Shown: in pieces, positions 1-7,392 of the stretch
How the letters are laid out: each line of letters begins with the position of its first letter
How positions within the stretch are numbered: position 1 is the first letter of the stretch
DNA from: Thermoplasmata archaeon
GTDB lineage: Archaea; Thermoplasmatota; Thermoplasmata; Lutacidiplasmatales; UBA184
Reading direction: 5' to 3'
Assembly: GCA_030040755.1 (NCBI GenBank)
Contig: JASHTC010000169.1
Coordinates: forward strand, 1-19,514
Length of the DNA stretch: 19,514 nucleotides
The notes under the pieces: model-generated
Told to the model about the DNA's origin: nothing
Database searches by the model: none
What the model saw: only the letters and a program-made list of their open reading frames with translations
Position numbers and translations under genes: made by a program

Positions 1-22
1 GGGTTATGAGCCCGTCGGGATT

Positions 23-57
23 TCAGGACGGCCGGCTTCCCCCGGCCGCTTTCCTGA
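23..57. other. Strong interrupted hairpin
   Basis: TCAGGA (23-28) followed by CGGCCGG (29-35) pairs with CCGGCCG (42-48) and TCCTGA (52-57). This gives a 13-bp stem with a 6-base loop and a 3-base bulge (ctt). It lies outside any gene I can support. It could be a transcript end for a gene left of the window, or part of a small structured RNA. There is no long T run, so a classic terminator is not proven. Confidence 0.45.
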
Positions 58-93
58 CTACCCTACCCCGCTGCGCGGCGCCCATGGAGGGTT

Positions 94-103
94 GCGTATA
101 TGA
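94..103. promoter_or_regulatory. TATA-like box of unknown target
   Basis: CGTATATGAG stands out as AT-rich in a GC-rich context. Read on the minus strand it would start RNA near 70, running through the hairpin at 23-57. Read on plus it would start RNA near 125, antisense to the methyltransferase gene. No protein of convincing quality begins at either place: the minus-strand ATG at 85 gives only about 20 codons. It is only a candidate promoter. Confidence 0.3.
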
Positions 104-190
104 GCTTCCACCCGGGGCGAGTCGTCTCGAGGGGTGGAGCGTGCGTCCGCCTCCGAGGGCCGTCCGGCCCGCCGGCGCGCTGTTCCGACC

Positions 191-856
191 TCACGGGGAC
201 CACGGAGGGGGCTGCGCGCTCGTGCGACGCGTTAGCCACGCGTCGTAGACCGCCGGCCCGCGCTCGGTCCCCGGAGGATGAAACCCCGTACGGACGAAGA
301 GGAAGCTCGCTTCGAACGTGCGGACCACCTCCTCGAGGGAGGGACGGTGGGGGGGGCCGCGAGGCCCGGTATGCTCTCGGGCGACCCACGAGAGCACGAA
401 CCGCCCGTCCGGGCGCAGCACCCGGCGGACCTCCTTGGCGTACGTGACCCGGCTCCGGACGGGCAGCGTGTGGAAGCACCCGTTGTCCAGGACGCCCTCG
501 AACGCCCCGTCCGGAAAGTCGAGGGCGAGGACGTCGCCGACGCGAAAGTCCGCGGTGAGCCCTTCGTCGCGGGCTCGGGCCTGGGCGGCCTGGATCGCCC
601 CGGGGGAGATGTCGACCCCGAACCCGTGGAGTCCGGTCCGACAGAGGTAGAGCACGTTGGACCCGGCTCCGCACCCGACGTCCAGGACCCGAGCGCCCGG
701 CGGGAGGAACCGCTCGGCCACCGCGCGGGCCACCTGCGGGCTCGGCTCCGGGTCGAACCAGGGGAGCTCGCGGTACGGGGTCTGCTCGTACGTCGCCTTC
801 CACCTCGCACGGTGGCGAGCTGAGCTTCCCTGGCGGCTCCCGGCTCCTGGCGTCAT
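191..856 (-). CDS. Class I SAM-dependent methyltransferase
   Basis: A 221-residue protein with the Rossmann-type methyltransferase fold. Motif I, VLDVGCGAGSN, is at residues 57-67 and binds the methionine part of S-adenosylmethionine. The acidic residue after strand 2 is in VDIS (about 81-84). A further acidic motif, FRVGDVLALDF, is at about 104-114, and DNGCFHTLP (about 124-132) is typical of small cytosolic methyltransferases of the TehB/thiopurine-methyltransferase-like group. The C-terminal half is short, so the substrate is probably a small molecule, but it cannot be named. The ATG at 856 is used; CCTTACTG about 23 bases upstream is a weak TATA candidate. The first 18 residues are rich in Arg and Ser and may not all be translated. 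The gene stands alone: the next gene upstream ends at 1022 on the same strand, 165 bases away. Confidence 0.85.
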   Translation of the reverse strand: MTPGAGSRQGSSARHRARWKATYEQTPYRELPWFDPEPSPQVARAVAERFLPPGARVLDVGCGAGSNVLYLCRTGLHGFGVDISPGAIQAAQARARDEGLTADFRVGDVLALDFPDGAFEGVLDNGCFHTLPVRSRVTYAKEVRRVLRPDGRFVLSWVAREHTGPRGPPHRPSLEEVVRTFEASFLFVRTGFHPPGTERGPAVYDAWLTRRTSAQPPPWSP

Positions 857-1021
857 GGAGCCTCGGCCGGAGTGCAGTAAGGACGCAGGCGCGGCGCCGG
901 TGTCTCAAGGCCGCGGTCGAGGAGAACCGCCCGAAATCGACGTGGGACCGGTCGGTCCCGCGAACCCCCCGACGCGCCGAGCACGACCGGCCAAGCACGC
1001 AGCGGGGAATTTAACCGAGCG

Positions 1022-1567
1022 TCAATCGTCCCGGTAGGTTCCCGCCGCGGTCGCGCCCGGCCGCTCGCGCGGCCCGCAGACCGGGCAGGCAGCGGCGCGG
1101 GACGTCGACGGCGCGACGAAGAACACCGGGGTCTTGTGCCTTCGCCGGAAGCATACGAACAGGCGTCGCTCGATGCCGTCGCGGCCCCGAGTCGGGTACA
1201 CCCTCCAATACACCACCCGTACCCCGCGTCGGGGGCCGGTGGACCCGAGGAACCGCTCCGCCGCACGACCGAGCTCCGGACCGTGGCGCGTGGCGAGCCT
1301 GAGGTCCCAAGATCGGACCAGCCGGGGGGGGACCGACCAAGCCCGGAGCACCGTCCGGACCGCCTTCGTCGGGTCGCGCCGGGTTCGCTCGGCATACGAA
1401 GTCACGGACACGACGCCCGACGGGCAGGCGTGCACCTGCCAGAGGCCGGGCAGGGGGCTGGCAACCCCTCGGGTCTCAATCGGCCGGTCGCAGTGGCGAT
1501 AACACTTCCCCCCCCGAGAGGCCAGGGCCGAGCGTAGCACCGGGGCAAGGGTCCCGGGGCGCGGCAC
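1022..1567 (-). CDS. Hypothetical Cys-rich protein, possible zinc binder
   Basis: A 181-residue protein that I do not recognise. It has CYRHC near residue 22, HAC near 46 and ACPVCG near 160, which could hold one or two zinc ions (C-x2-C, H-x-C, C-x2-C). The middle is basic with aromatic stretches (AWSVPP, VVYWRVYP, RLFVCFRRRHK) and looks folded. Translation probably begins at the GTG at 1567, only three bases after the stop codon of the thioredoxin-fold gene upstream; GGGGTGA just before it can act as a ribosome binding site. The tight spacing argues for cotranscription with that gene and for this start. A role in redox or metal handling is only a guess from context. Confidence 0.6.
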   Translation of the reverse strand: MPRPGTLAPVLRSALASRGGKCYRHCDRPIETRGVASPLPGLWQVHACPSGVVSVTSYAERTRRDPTKAVRTVLRAWSVPPRLVRSWDLRLATRHGPELGRAAERFLGSTGPRRGVRVVYWRVYPTRGRDGIERRLFVCFRRRHKTPVFFVAPSTSRAAACPVCGPRERPGATAAGTYRDD

Positions 1568-1570
1568 TCC

Positions 1571-1954
1571 TCACCCCTCCGTGCGCAGGGAGCGCAGCCA
1601 TGTGCTCGAGAAGAGGTCGCGCCAGGCGCGCTCGGTCCGGGGGACCTGCTCCGAGAAGCCGGTGAGCAGATGGTCGACCTTTCCGTCCGACCACTCCAGG
1701 AAGACCTGAGGGATCAGATAATCCGGGGAGGCGTCCCCGTACTCGCGGACCAGCCGGTCCGCGAGTCGGACCTGCTTACGCCGGTCGATATCGAGGGTCC
1801 GAAGGGGCACCTTCAGTCGGGCGGCGAGGCGTCGTCCGTACTGCACCGAGAGCGGAACGCAGTGTGGGCACCACTGCGCGAGCACGATCGTGAGACGTTT
1901 GGCCTTCCGGGGGGGCCCGCGGTTCCGCACGCCGTTCCCACCGGCCCGAGCCAC
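1571..1954 (-). CDS. Thioredoxin/glutaredoxin-fold protein with CPHC site
   Basis: A 127-residue small thioredoxin-fold protein. The first strand (LTIVLAQ) leads into WCPHC (C29, C32), the dithiol motif also seen in DsbA-type oxidoreductases. IPQVFLEW near residues 81-88 supplies the cis-proline expected opposite the active site. There is no signal peptide or membrane segment, so it is probably cytosolic. The GTG at 1954 is the longest start; an in-frame GTG at 1930 lies about 27 bases from a weak TATA-like GTAATG and would also keep the whole fold. It is followed at once by the Cys-rich gene and is divergent from a second thioredoxin-like gene. Its likely role is thiol-disulfide exchange; the partner is unknown. 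Confidence 0.8.
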   Translation of the reverse strand: MARAGGNGVRNRGPPRKAKRLTIVLAQWCPHCVPLSVQYGRRLAARLKVPLRTLDIDRRKQVRLADRLVREYGDASPDYLIPQVFLEWSDGKVDHLLTGFSEQVPRTERAWRDLFSSTWLRSLRTEG

Positions 1955-1994
1955 ATTACTCCGGCGGCCGGAGCCGTTTGCGCGGAGGCCGGGA

Positions 1995-2002
1995 GGTTAT
2001 AG
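1995..2002 (+). promoter_or_regulatory. TATA-like box of thioredoxin-like gene
   Basis: GGTTATAG is the clearest AT-rich element in the 101-base divergent gap between the two thioredoxin-fold genes. Transcription would begin near 2025, leaving a leader of about 30 bases before the ATG at 2056. GGCGGTG at 2041-2047 could serve as a ribosome binding site. Confidence 0.45.
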
Positions 2003-2055
2003 TCCGCATCGCGTGCCCCGCCGGGGTCCGTCGTCCCGCGGGCGGTGTCGAACGA

Positions 2056-2460
2056 ATGTCCCGAGACGGGAAGGAAGGCTGGGAGAGCACCGGCCTCGAG
2101 GTCCTCCACGCGAGTGACTTTGACGGGGCACGCCTGAAGCGCCCGGGAACCTATGCCGTCTGCTTCGGAGCGACCTGGTGCCCACCCACCCGCGGCTTCG
2201 TTCCCAAGTTCGTCGCACGGAACGGACGTCTCCCGGCCCGGCTGGCGATGGCCGACATCACCGACCTCAGCGAACCCCTCTGGGACACCTTCCGGATCCG
2301 GATCACGCCCACGATGGTCGTCTTCCGCGACGGAATGGTCGTGGGCCGGTTCGACGGACGGCGGATGATCGGACTCCGGAACGCGGACCTGGACCGTCTC
2401 GCGGACCTGCTGGGGAAGGTCGGCGGCCCGGGGTCGTCGCCCGTCCCTCCCGCCCCGTAG
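2056..2460 (+). CDS. Thioredoxin-like protein with CPPT in place of CPPC
   Basis: A 134-residue thioredoxin-fold protein. The signature region is FGATWCPPTRGFVPKF, with W41, C42 and T45; thioredoxins normally have a second Cys at that place. The rest of the fold is intact: the acidic strand MADITD, then RITPTMVVFRDG with the cis-proline P85, then a C-terminal helix. A monothiol site suggests mixed-disulfide (isomerase or glutathionylation-type) chemistry, or a structural or sensor role, rather than ordinary dithiol reduction. The ATG at 2056 is chosen because the conserved region follows soon after and a GGCGGTG element precedes it; the frame is open further upstream without an ATG. It is divergent from a CPHC protein of the same fold. 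Confidence 0.8.
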   Translation: MSRDGKEGWESTGLEVLHASDFDGARLKRPGTYAVCFGATWCPPTRGFVPKFVARNGRLPARLAMADITDLSEPLWDTFRIRITPTMVVFRDGMVVGRFDGRRMIGLRNADLDRLADLLGKVGGPGSSPVPPAP

Positions 2461-2760
2461 AGCGGCCGGCGGCACGCACCCTCCGCCGGCGCGGAGGACG
2501 CCTGCCCTCCGGCCCCGGGCGCAGGCTTCGCCGTGATACCGACCGCTCGGCCGGAAACGGGTGAGCGAGGTCTGGCTCCGTCGTCCGTCCCACCCGCCTC
2601 CCGCCGGAGGTGGCTCTTCCCGGCTCCCCGCGGCACGAGACCGGGTGAGAGGTACCGGGGGAGGTGAGGGTCGCCGTCTCGCGCGGCGCCCGACCCAAGC
2701 CCGGAAGCAGGCGGCGGCGCCCGCGCGGCCCGGGAGTCCGAGCGAGCGGGGGGCCGTCGC
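2461..2760. other. Convergent intergenic region without a gene
   Basis: These 300 bases lie between the ends of the CPPT protein gene and the ABC permease gene. Open frames here are compositional shadows with no recognisable domain. CCTCC (2597-2601) and GGAGG (2606-2610) form a small hairpin with a 4-base loop that might help end transcription. I see no tRNA, repeat array or clear T-rich terminator. Confidence 0.4.
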
Positions 2761-5727
2761 TTACTCGGTCGGCCGAACTGCCTCGGCGGGCGGGAGGTGG
2801 GCGGCCCGGAGGCACGGTTCGGCGACGGCCAGCATGGAGAGCCCGTAGGCCACGACCAGGATGAGGGCGAGGTTGAGCCAGGGCACCGCGAACGTCGAAA
2901 CGCCCGCGGAGGTCGCGGAGGCGCTCTGGGTGAGGTCCCAGACGATGAGCAGGCCGAGACCGGTCCCGATCGCGATCCCCACGAGCGCGACGAACGAATA
3001 CTCGAGGAAGAACGCCCTCAGCACCATGCGGCTCGTGAACCCGTTGGCCCGGACCATCCCGATCTCGCGACGGCGCTCGACCACCGCCCGGAGCGCGACG
3101 ATGCCCATCGCCGCGATCCCGACGGCGAGTCCGAGACCGACGAAGATCTGGAGCAGCCCGATGGCTCCTTCGGTCGAGGCGATGGAAGAAGCGAGCAGGT
3201 CGGCGATGTTCAGGACGACGAGCCCGTACGGGAAGAAGGCGGCCTTCGCGACCTGCGCGGCGCGCGTCGCGGACGCGCCGGGCGCGAGCGTCAGGAAGAA
3301 GACCTTCTCCTGGGAGTAGCCCAGCGTCGCCGCCGTCGGGGGGCTCACGAAGACGCCACTGACCAGGGACTGGGTCATGACCCCGATCACGGTCACCCGG
3401 GTGGAGTTCCCGTTCAGGGGATTGGTGAGGAGCATCGTATCGCCCGGCGCTACCGTCGGGTGGGGTCCGCTCGAGCTGGTGGCGAGATTGTTGCTCACCG
3501 GCGAGTAGCTGTTGTCCACGATCGCGACCCCGGGGTCGCTCGAGAGTTCCGCGAAGACCTGGGAGGCGCTGACCCCCCCGGCCGTCGCGGTGAAGGTGAA
3601 CTGGTTCGTCGAGTAGAAGCTGGAGGAGGCCGCACCGCCGGTCGGAGCCGAATAGATGTCGTCCGAATACGGGTTCGCGGCGTAGCCGCTCACGTTCACG
3701 TACACCCCTCCGAAGACCAGCGGTACGACGTGAGAAAAGTACGGGGCGACCGTGGTGTTGGCCGCCACCAGCTCGGGAAGGTCGGGAACGGCGGTGGCGG
3801 AGTACGCCACGAACGTGTATCCCCCGGATTCGGACTGGAGGGTCGCGCCCAGGCTCGCGTCGACCGTCGCGCCCGTCGCGGCGATCCCCACGAGCGTGAA
3901 GACCACGAGCGCGAAGATCGCGAGACTGATCGTCGTTCGGGCCGGTCGACGACTTGGGTAGGAGAGCGCGATCCGGGCGACCGGGGCTCGCTGGGCCCGC
4001 CCACCAGCGACCCGGAGGATGGCGGTCGCCAGCGCGGAGGAGTTGAACGCGTAGAGGAGGAGGGCCCCGGTCACCATGACGATTCCCTCCACGAACACGA
4101 TGAAGATCCCGCCGCCGTGGGCCGTCCCGAGCAGGGCGCGGTGGAGGGGCTCGAGCCCGCCCCAGACGACCAGTCCCGCCCCCGCGGCCGAGAAGGCGAG
4201 CCGGTTCTGGACGAACCGGCACGCGATGAGGCCGAGCCCGACGATGACCAGCGTACCCCCCAGGATCGGGTAGGACAGGTCCGAGGCACCCTGGTAGGTC
4301 GTCGCGTACAGCAGGGCCCCGAGAACGGCGGACGCGCCGCCGACGTAGGCGAGGTACGTGTAGGCGCGAAGGGTCGGCGGGGGTTCGGGAAGATCCCGGA
4401 TGGCGCGGACGATGTTGAGGCGGCTGGCCCGTCGGCTCGCGACGAGTACCGTCACGAGCGTGAGCAGGAACCCGACGACATAGGCGATGACCAGCGTCTC
4501 GGTCGTGACCGTGAAGGAGTCGAGGATGGCGTCGGCCGGCAGTCCGGGGATCCGGTAGAGGACCCCGAACGCATAGGCGAGACCGTACCCGACCCCCACG
4601 CCGAGGAACGTCCCGGCCAGGGCGCTGCCGGCCGAGTACACGGCCCCTTCGAAAAGGTAGGAGTAGACGAGTTCGCGGCCCTGCAGGCCGATGGCGCGCA
4701 GGACCCCCATCTCCCCCTTGCGTTCCTCGGCGAGCAGGACGAAGATCCCGATGATCAGCATCGCCCCGGCGACGATCGAGAAGAGGCCGAGGACCAGAAA
4801 GAGCGTCGAGATGCTGCTGCCGGCCGAGTCGGCGGTCTCGAGCCCGCCCACGAGCACCTGGTCGACCGTCAGCCCCCGGGCCGCGGGGAGGCCCGCCAGG
4901 GTGGCGTTCAGGGTGGCACTGACGCTCAGAGCGAGCGCGAGGCGGTTGGCCTGGTCGCCCACGTTCGTCACCGAGACGACGTTGATCGACCCCGAGAGGT
5001 TCGCGAGCCTCTGGCCGAGCGCCAGGTCGACGAACCCGGTCCCGAAGTCGCCGACGCCCCCGGTGGGGAAGGCCCCCCGGAGGTTGTCCTGCACGACCGC
5101 CTGCACCACCGACGGGGTCGGCGTCGCCGAGACGCCGTAGAGCAGCACGGAGTCCCCGGCCGAGGCGTTCAATTCCGAGGCGGCCAGGTCGTCCAGGAGG
5201 ACCTCACCGGGCGCGGGCCCCGGGATGCTCGTGCCGTTGTCGGCGACGAAGTTGCCGAGCTGGCGGCTCTGGTTGCCGTTGACCCCGACCAGGTAGAGGT
5301 TCGTCTGAGGGACGCCGCTCGTGCGGTCGAACAGCGAGAACCGGCTCACGACCTCGGGGGCCATCCCCGCGATGGAGGAGTCCCCCGCGGTGCCCGCCGA
5401 GAGGGCCGTGAACACGGAGTACGGGAACGGGGTGTACGTCCCCGAGGGGGACTGGTTGCCGACGATCTCGTCGTTCAGACCGACCCCGAGCACCGTGTAG
5501 TGGACGTTGACCTGGGTGATCGTGTCGCCGACCGCGAGGCTCCCGGAGACGATTGTCGTCGCGACCAGCAGTCCGAGGACGAGGAGGACGGTCCGGCCCC
5601 GGGCCCGGTAGACGTTGCGGAGCCCGATCCGGAACGCGAGTCGGTGGCGGACCGCCAGGACGAGCAGGACGACGGCCACGACCAGCAGGACCAGCAGGAG
5701 GGCGCCGACGACCGGATTGGTGGCCAT
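2761..5727 (-). CDS. ABC transporter permease, MacB/FtsX type, duplicated
   Basis: A 988-residue membrane protein of the MacB/LolC/FtsX class. Hydrophobic segments lie near residues 5-25, 46-66, 309-333, 355-390, 411-431, 457-502, 541-561, 600-620, 851-880, 905-930 and 952-972. Two FtsX domains are visible: one at about 305-440 with ERKGEMGVLRAIG, and one at about 855-980 with ERRREIGMVRANG. Two large Ser/Thr/Asn-rich external domains (about 67-305 and 625-850) precede them and carry many N-x-S/T sequons, as expected for an archaeal surface protein. One chain holds both halves of the permease. The ATG at 5727 is chosen because it lies four bases after the ATPase stop codon; the frame runs upstream but that part overlaps the ATPase gene. 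Proteins of this class usually export or extract lipids, lipoproteins or peptides; the cargo is unknown. Confidence 0.92.
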   Translation of the reverse strand: MATNPVVGALLLVLLVVAVVLLVLAVRHRLAFRIGLRNVYRARGRTVLLVLGLLVATTIVSGSLAVGDTITQVNVHYTVLGVGLNDEIVGNQSPSGTYTPFPYSVFTALSAGTAGDSSIAGMAPEVVSRFSLFDRTSGVPQTNLYLVGVNGNQSRQLGNFVADNGTSIPGPAPGEVLLDDLAASELNASAGDSVLLYGVSATPTPSVVQAVVQDNLRGAFPTGGVGDFGTGFVDLALGQRLANLSGSINVVSVTNVGDQANRLALALSVSATLNATLAGLPAARGLTVDQVLVGGLETADSAGSSISTLFLVLGLFSIVAGAMLIIGIFVLLAEERKGEMGVLRAIGLQGRELVYSYLFEGAVYSAGSALAGTFLGVGVGYGLAYAFGVLYRIPGLPADAILDSFTVTTETLVIAYVVGFLLTLVTVLVASRRASRLNIVRAIRDLPEPPPTLRAYTYLAYVGGASAVLGALLYATTYQGASDLSYPILGGTLVIVGLGLIACRFVQNRLAFSAAGAGLVVWGGLEPLHRALLGTAHGGGIFIVFVEGIVMVTGALLLYAFNSSALATAILRVAGGRAQRAPVARIALSYPSRRPARTTISLAIFALVVFTLVGIAATGATVDASLGATLQSESGGYTFVAYSATAVPDLPELVAANTTVAPYFSHVVPLVFGGVYVNVSGYAANPYSDDIYSAPTGGAASSSFYSTNQFTFTATAGGVSASQVFAELSSDPGVAIVDNSYSPVSNNLATSSSGPHPTVAPGDTMLLTNPLNGNSTRVTVIGVMTQSLVSGVFVSPPTAATLGYSQEKVFFLTLAPGASATRAAQVAKAAFFPYGLVVLNIADLLASSIASTEGAIGLLQIFVGLGLAVGIAAMGIVALRAVVERRREIGMVRANGFTSRMVLRAFFLEYSFVALVGIAIGTGLGLLIVWDLTQSASATSAGVSTFAVPWLNLALILVVAYGLSMLAVAEPCLRAAHLPPAEAVRPTE

Positions 5728-5731
5728 GGAA

Positions 5732-6409
5732 TCAGGAAACGAACTGGCCGTCCCGCATGCGCAACGTGCGGTCACACGAGCTGGCGACCGTCGCATCGTG
5801 GGTCACGACGACCATCGTCTGACCGTAGGTCTGGTTGAGCTGCCGGAGGAGGCTCGTCACCTGACGGGAATCCTCGTCGTCCAGGTTCCCGGTCGGTTCG
5901 TCGGCCCATACGATCGCCGGACGGCCGACGAGCGCCCGCGCCAGGGAGACGCGCTGCTGTTGACCCCCCGACAGCTCGGCCGGGCGCCGGTCGAGTCGTT
6001 CCCCGAGCCCGAGCTCCGTGAGCATCGCGCGGGCCCGCGCGCGGGCCTCTCGTCCCGGGACGCCCGCGATCAGCAGGGGCATCTCGACGTTCTCGGTGGC
6101 GCTCAGCACCGGGAGGAGGTTGTAGGCCTGGAAGACGAACCCGACGCGCCGCGCGCGGTACTCGCTCTTCGTCCGGTCATCCATCGAGTGGAGGTCGACT
6201 CCCTCCAGCGTGACCTGCCCGCGGGTCACCTCGTCCAGCCCCGAGAAACAGTTCAGAAAGGTCGTCTTGCCGCAACCGGAAGGACCCATGACGGCGAGCA
6301 TCTCTCCGCGCTGGATCGCGATGTTGATCCCCTGGAGCGCGGTCACCTCGGTCTCGCCGCTCCCGTAGACCTTCCAGACGTCCTTTCCGACCACGACCGT
6401 CTCGGTCAT
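5732..6409 (-). CDS. ABC transporter ATP-binding protein, LolD/MacB type
   Basis: A 225-residue ATPase that powers the permease encoded directly downstream. It has Walker A GPSGCGKT (42-49), Q-loop Q94 in FVFQAYNLLP, signature LSGGQQQR (146-153), Walker B IVWADEP (166-172) with the LolD-type DEPTGNLD continuation, and H-loop H204. Length and motifs match the LolD/MacB nucleotide-binding family. The ATG at 6409 is chosen over the in-frame GTG at 6433, because the protein then begins like its relatives and the TATA-like TTATCA lies about 30 bases upstream, fitting a leaderless message. Stop and permease start are four bases apart, so the two genes form an operon. A divergent HTH_10 regulator gene lies 120 bases away. 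Confidence 0.95.
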   Translation of the reverse strand: MTETVVVGKDVWKVYGSGETEVTALQGINIAIQRGEMLAVMGPSGCGKTTFLNCFSGLDEVTRGQVTLEGVDLHSMDDRTKSEYRARRVGFVFQAYNLLPVLSATENVEMPLLIAGVPGREARARARAMLTELGLGERLDRRPAELSGGQQQRVSLARALVGRPAIVWADEPTGNLDDEDSRQVTSLLRQLNQTYGQTMVVVTHDATVASSCDRTLRMRDGQFVS

Positions 6410-6433
6410 CGACGCCGGCTCCGAGCGAGGCAC

Positions 6434-6443
6434 CTCTTATCAC
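6434..6443 (-). promoter_or_regulatory. TATA-like box of ABC operon
   Basis: The minus strand reads CCGTGATAAG here. The GATAA core is 26-34 bases ahead of the ATG at 6409, the normal archaeal spacing for a leaderless start. Just upstream on the same strand is TCCCGAGA (6453-6460), an octamer also present in the divergent regulator promoter. Confidence 0.5.
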
Positions 6444-6493
6444 GGTGACCCCTCTCGGGAAACGATCCGGCTCTCCTCGCGTCGTGGAGGGGT

Positions 6494-6520
6494 CCATATC
6501 TCGGGACGGCATATCCCGGG
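6494..6520 (+). promoter_or_regulatory. Promoter with 15-base-spaced direct repeats before the HTH_10 gene
   Basis: CATATCTCGGG (6495-6505) and CATATCCCGGG (6510-6520) match at 10 of 11 positions and are offset by 15 bases. The first contains the better TATA candidate, about 30 bases ahead of the ATG at 6530. The second lies where initiation would occur. CGGGA (6502-6506) and TCCCG (6514-6518) also form an inverted repeat. This arrangement looks like a regulator site over the core promoter. Confidence 0.45.
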
Positions 6521-6529
6521 CCGCAGCGG

Positions 6530-7285
6530 ATGACGGCGAGCCGAGGTAGGTCAGCCAGGGGCCGACCCGAGACCCAGCAACGTCGGTTGGCCCGCTTGCG
6601 GGTTCGTAGCCGGCGCGGACCCGAACCGTTCGGAATCTACCGCTTGGCCATCCAACTGCCCTCCGGGGCGATCGGCCCCCGGTTCACCAAAGCTCACCCG
6701 GAACTGCGGGTGGAGATTCGGAACCGGATGGAGCTGGACCGCCAGAGCGTCCTCCTCGAGGTCGCCGTCTTCGGGCCCGGAGCGGCCGAGCTCGCCGACG
6801 AGGTGAGGGCCTACCCCGAGGTGAACCGTCTCGAGGTCCGGGCCGAAGGGCCGGCCGCGGCGGTGTATCGTCTCACCATGAATACCCCCGCCGTCTTGGC
6901 CGTCATCCGGCGGCACCGGATCTTGACCCGCTACCCGGCGGTCGTCGAGGGCGGGTGGCTGCGATTCGAGACCCTGGCGACCGCCTCCGACATCCGCAAA
7001 GCGTTGGCGGGTCTCCGCCGGGGAGTCGGCCCGAGCCATGTGGAGGCCGTGCGGCGGGGGCCGGTGACGCTGGGCAGCCTCGGGCTAAGCCGGGCCCAGG
7101 AGGCGATGTTTCGCGCGGCGTTGAAGCGCGGGTACTACGACGTGCCCCGCCGCATCTCGGTCTCGGGCCTCGCGGCTCACCTCGAGCGGAGCCAATCCAC
7201 GGTCTCCGAGGCGCTCGTACGGATCGAGAAGCGCCTGGCGGAATCGGCCCTCCAACTCTCCGTGGTCCCGCTCGCCCCGGCCTGA
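6530..7285 (+). CDS. HTH_10 (bacterio-opsin activator type) transcription regulator
   Basis: A 251-residue archaeal regulator. The C-terminal HTH_10 domain is at about 183-240: LGLSRAQEAMFRAALKRGYYDVPRRISVSG-type spacing, then the recognition helix region in AAHLERSQSTVSEALVRIEKRL. The N-terminal 30 residues are basic. Residues 35-170 form an alpha/beta region of the kind seen ahead of HTH_10 domains, probably a ligand-sensing or dimer domain. The ATG at 6530 has a TATA-like CATATC about 30 bases ahead. The gene is divergent from the ABC export operon with shared TCTCGGGA elements in the gap, so it probably controls that operon, itself, or both. The inducer is not visible from the sequence. 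Confidence 0.9.
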   Translation: MTASRGRSARGRPETQQRRLARLRVRSRRGPEPFGIYRLAIQLPSGAIGPRFTKAHPELRVEIRNRMELDRQSVLLEVAVFGPGAAELADEVRAYPEVNRLEVRAEGPAAAVYRLTMNTPAVLAVIRRHRILTRYPAVVEGGWLRFETLATASDIRKALAGLRRGVGPSHVEAVRRGPVTLGSLGLSRAQEAMFRAALKRGYYDVPRRISVSGLAAHLERSQSTVSEALVRIEKRLAESALQLSVVPLAPA

Positions 7286-7392
7286 CGGGCGGCCCCTCCC
7301 CGCCCCGACGGGCGGCGGCCGGCTCGGCCTCCCTCGCGGCGGGGCAGTTTCAAGCGCCGGCGTGCCGTTGGGAGCCGGGGGGCACGGGTCCG

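Noticed and set aside
63..998. A 311-codon minus-strand frame over the methyltransferase gene, beginning just after a TTAAATT element.
   Set aside because: Only the other frame shows SAM-binding motifs. The AT-rich element at 1008-1016 might still be a distant promoter, but I see no protein in this frame.
2303..4222. A 639-codon minus-strand frame overlapping the permease in another phase.
   Set aside because: Arg/Pro/Gly-rich translation without motifs; it is a frame-shadow of the permease gene.
2797..5838. A plus-strand open frame of 1013 codons running antisense through the ABC permease gene.
   Set aside because: Its translation is a monotonous Arg/Asp/Glu/Gly/Pro mixture with no domain, while the opposite strand encodes a clear membrane protein. 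High GC removes stop codons from the antisense frame.
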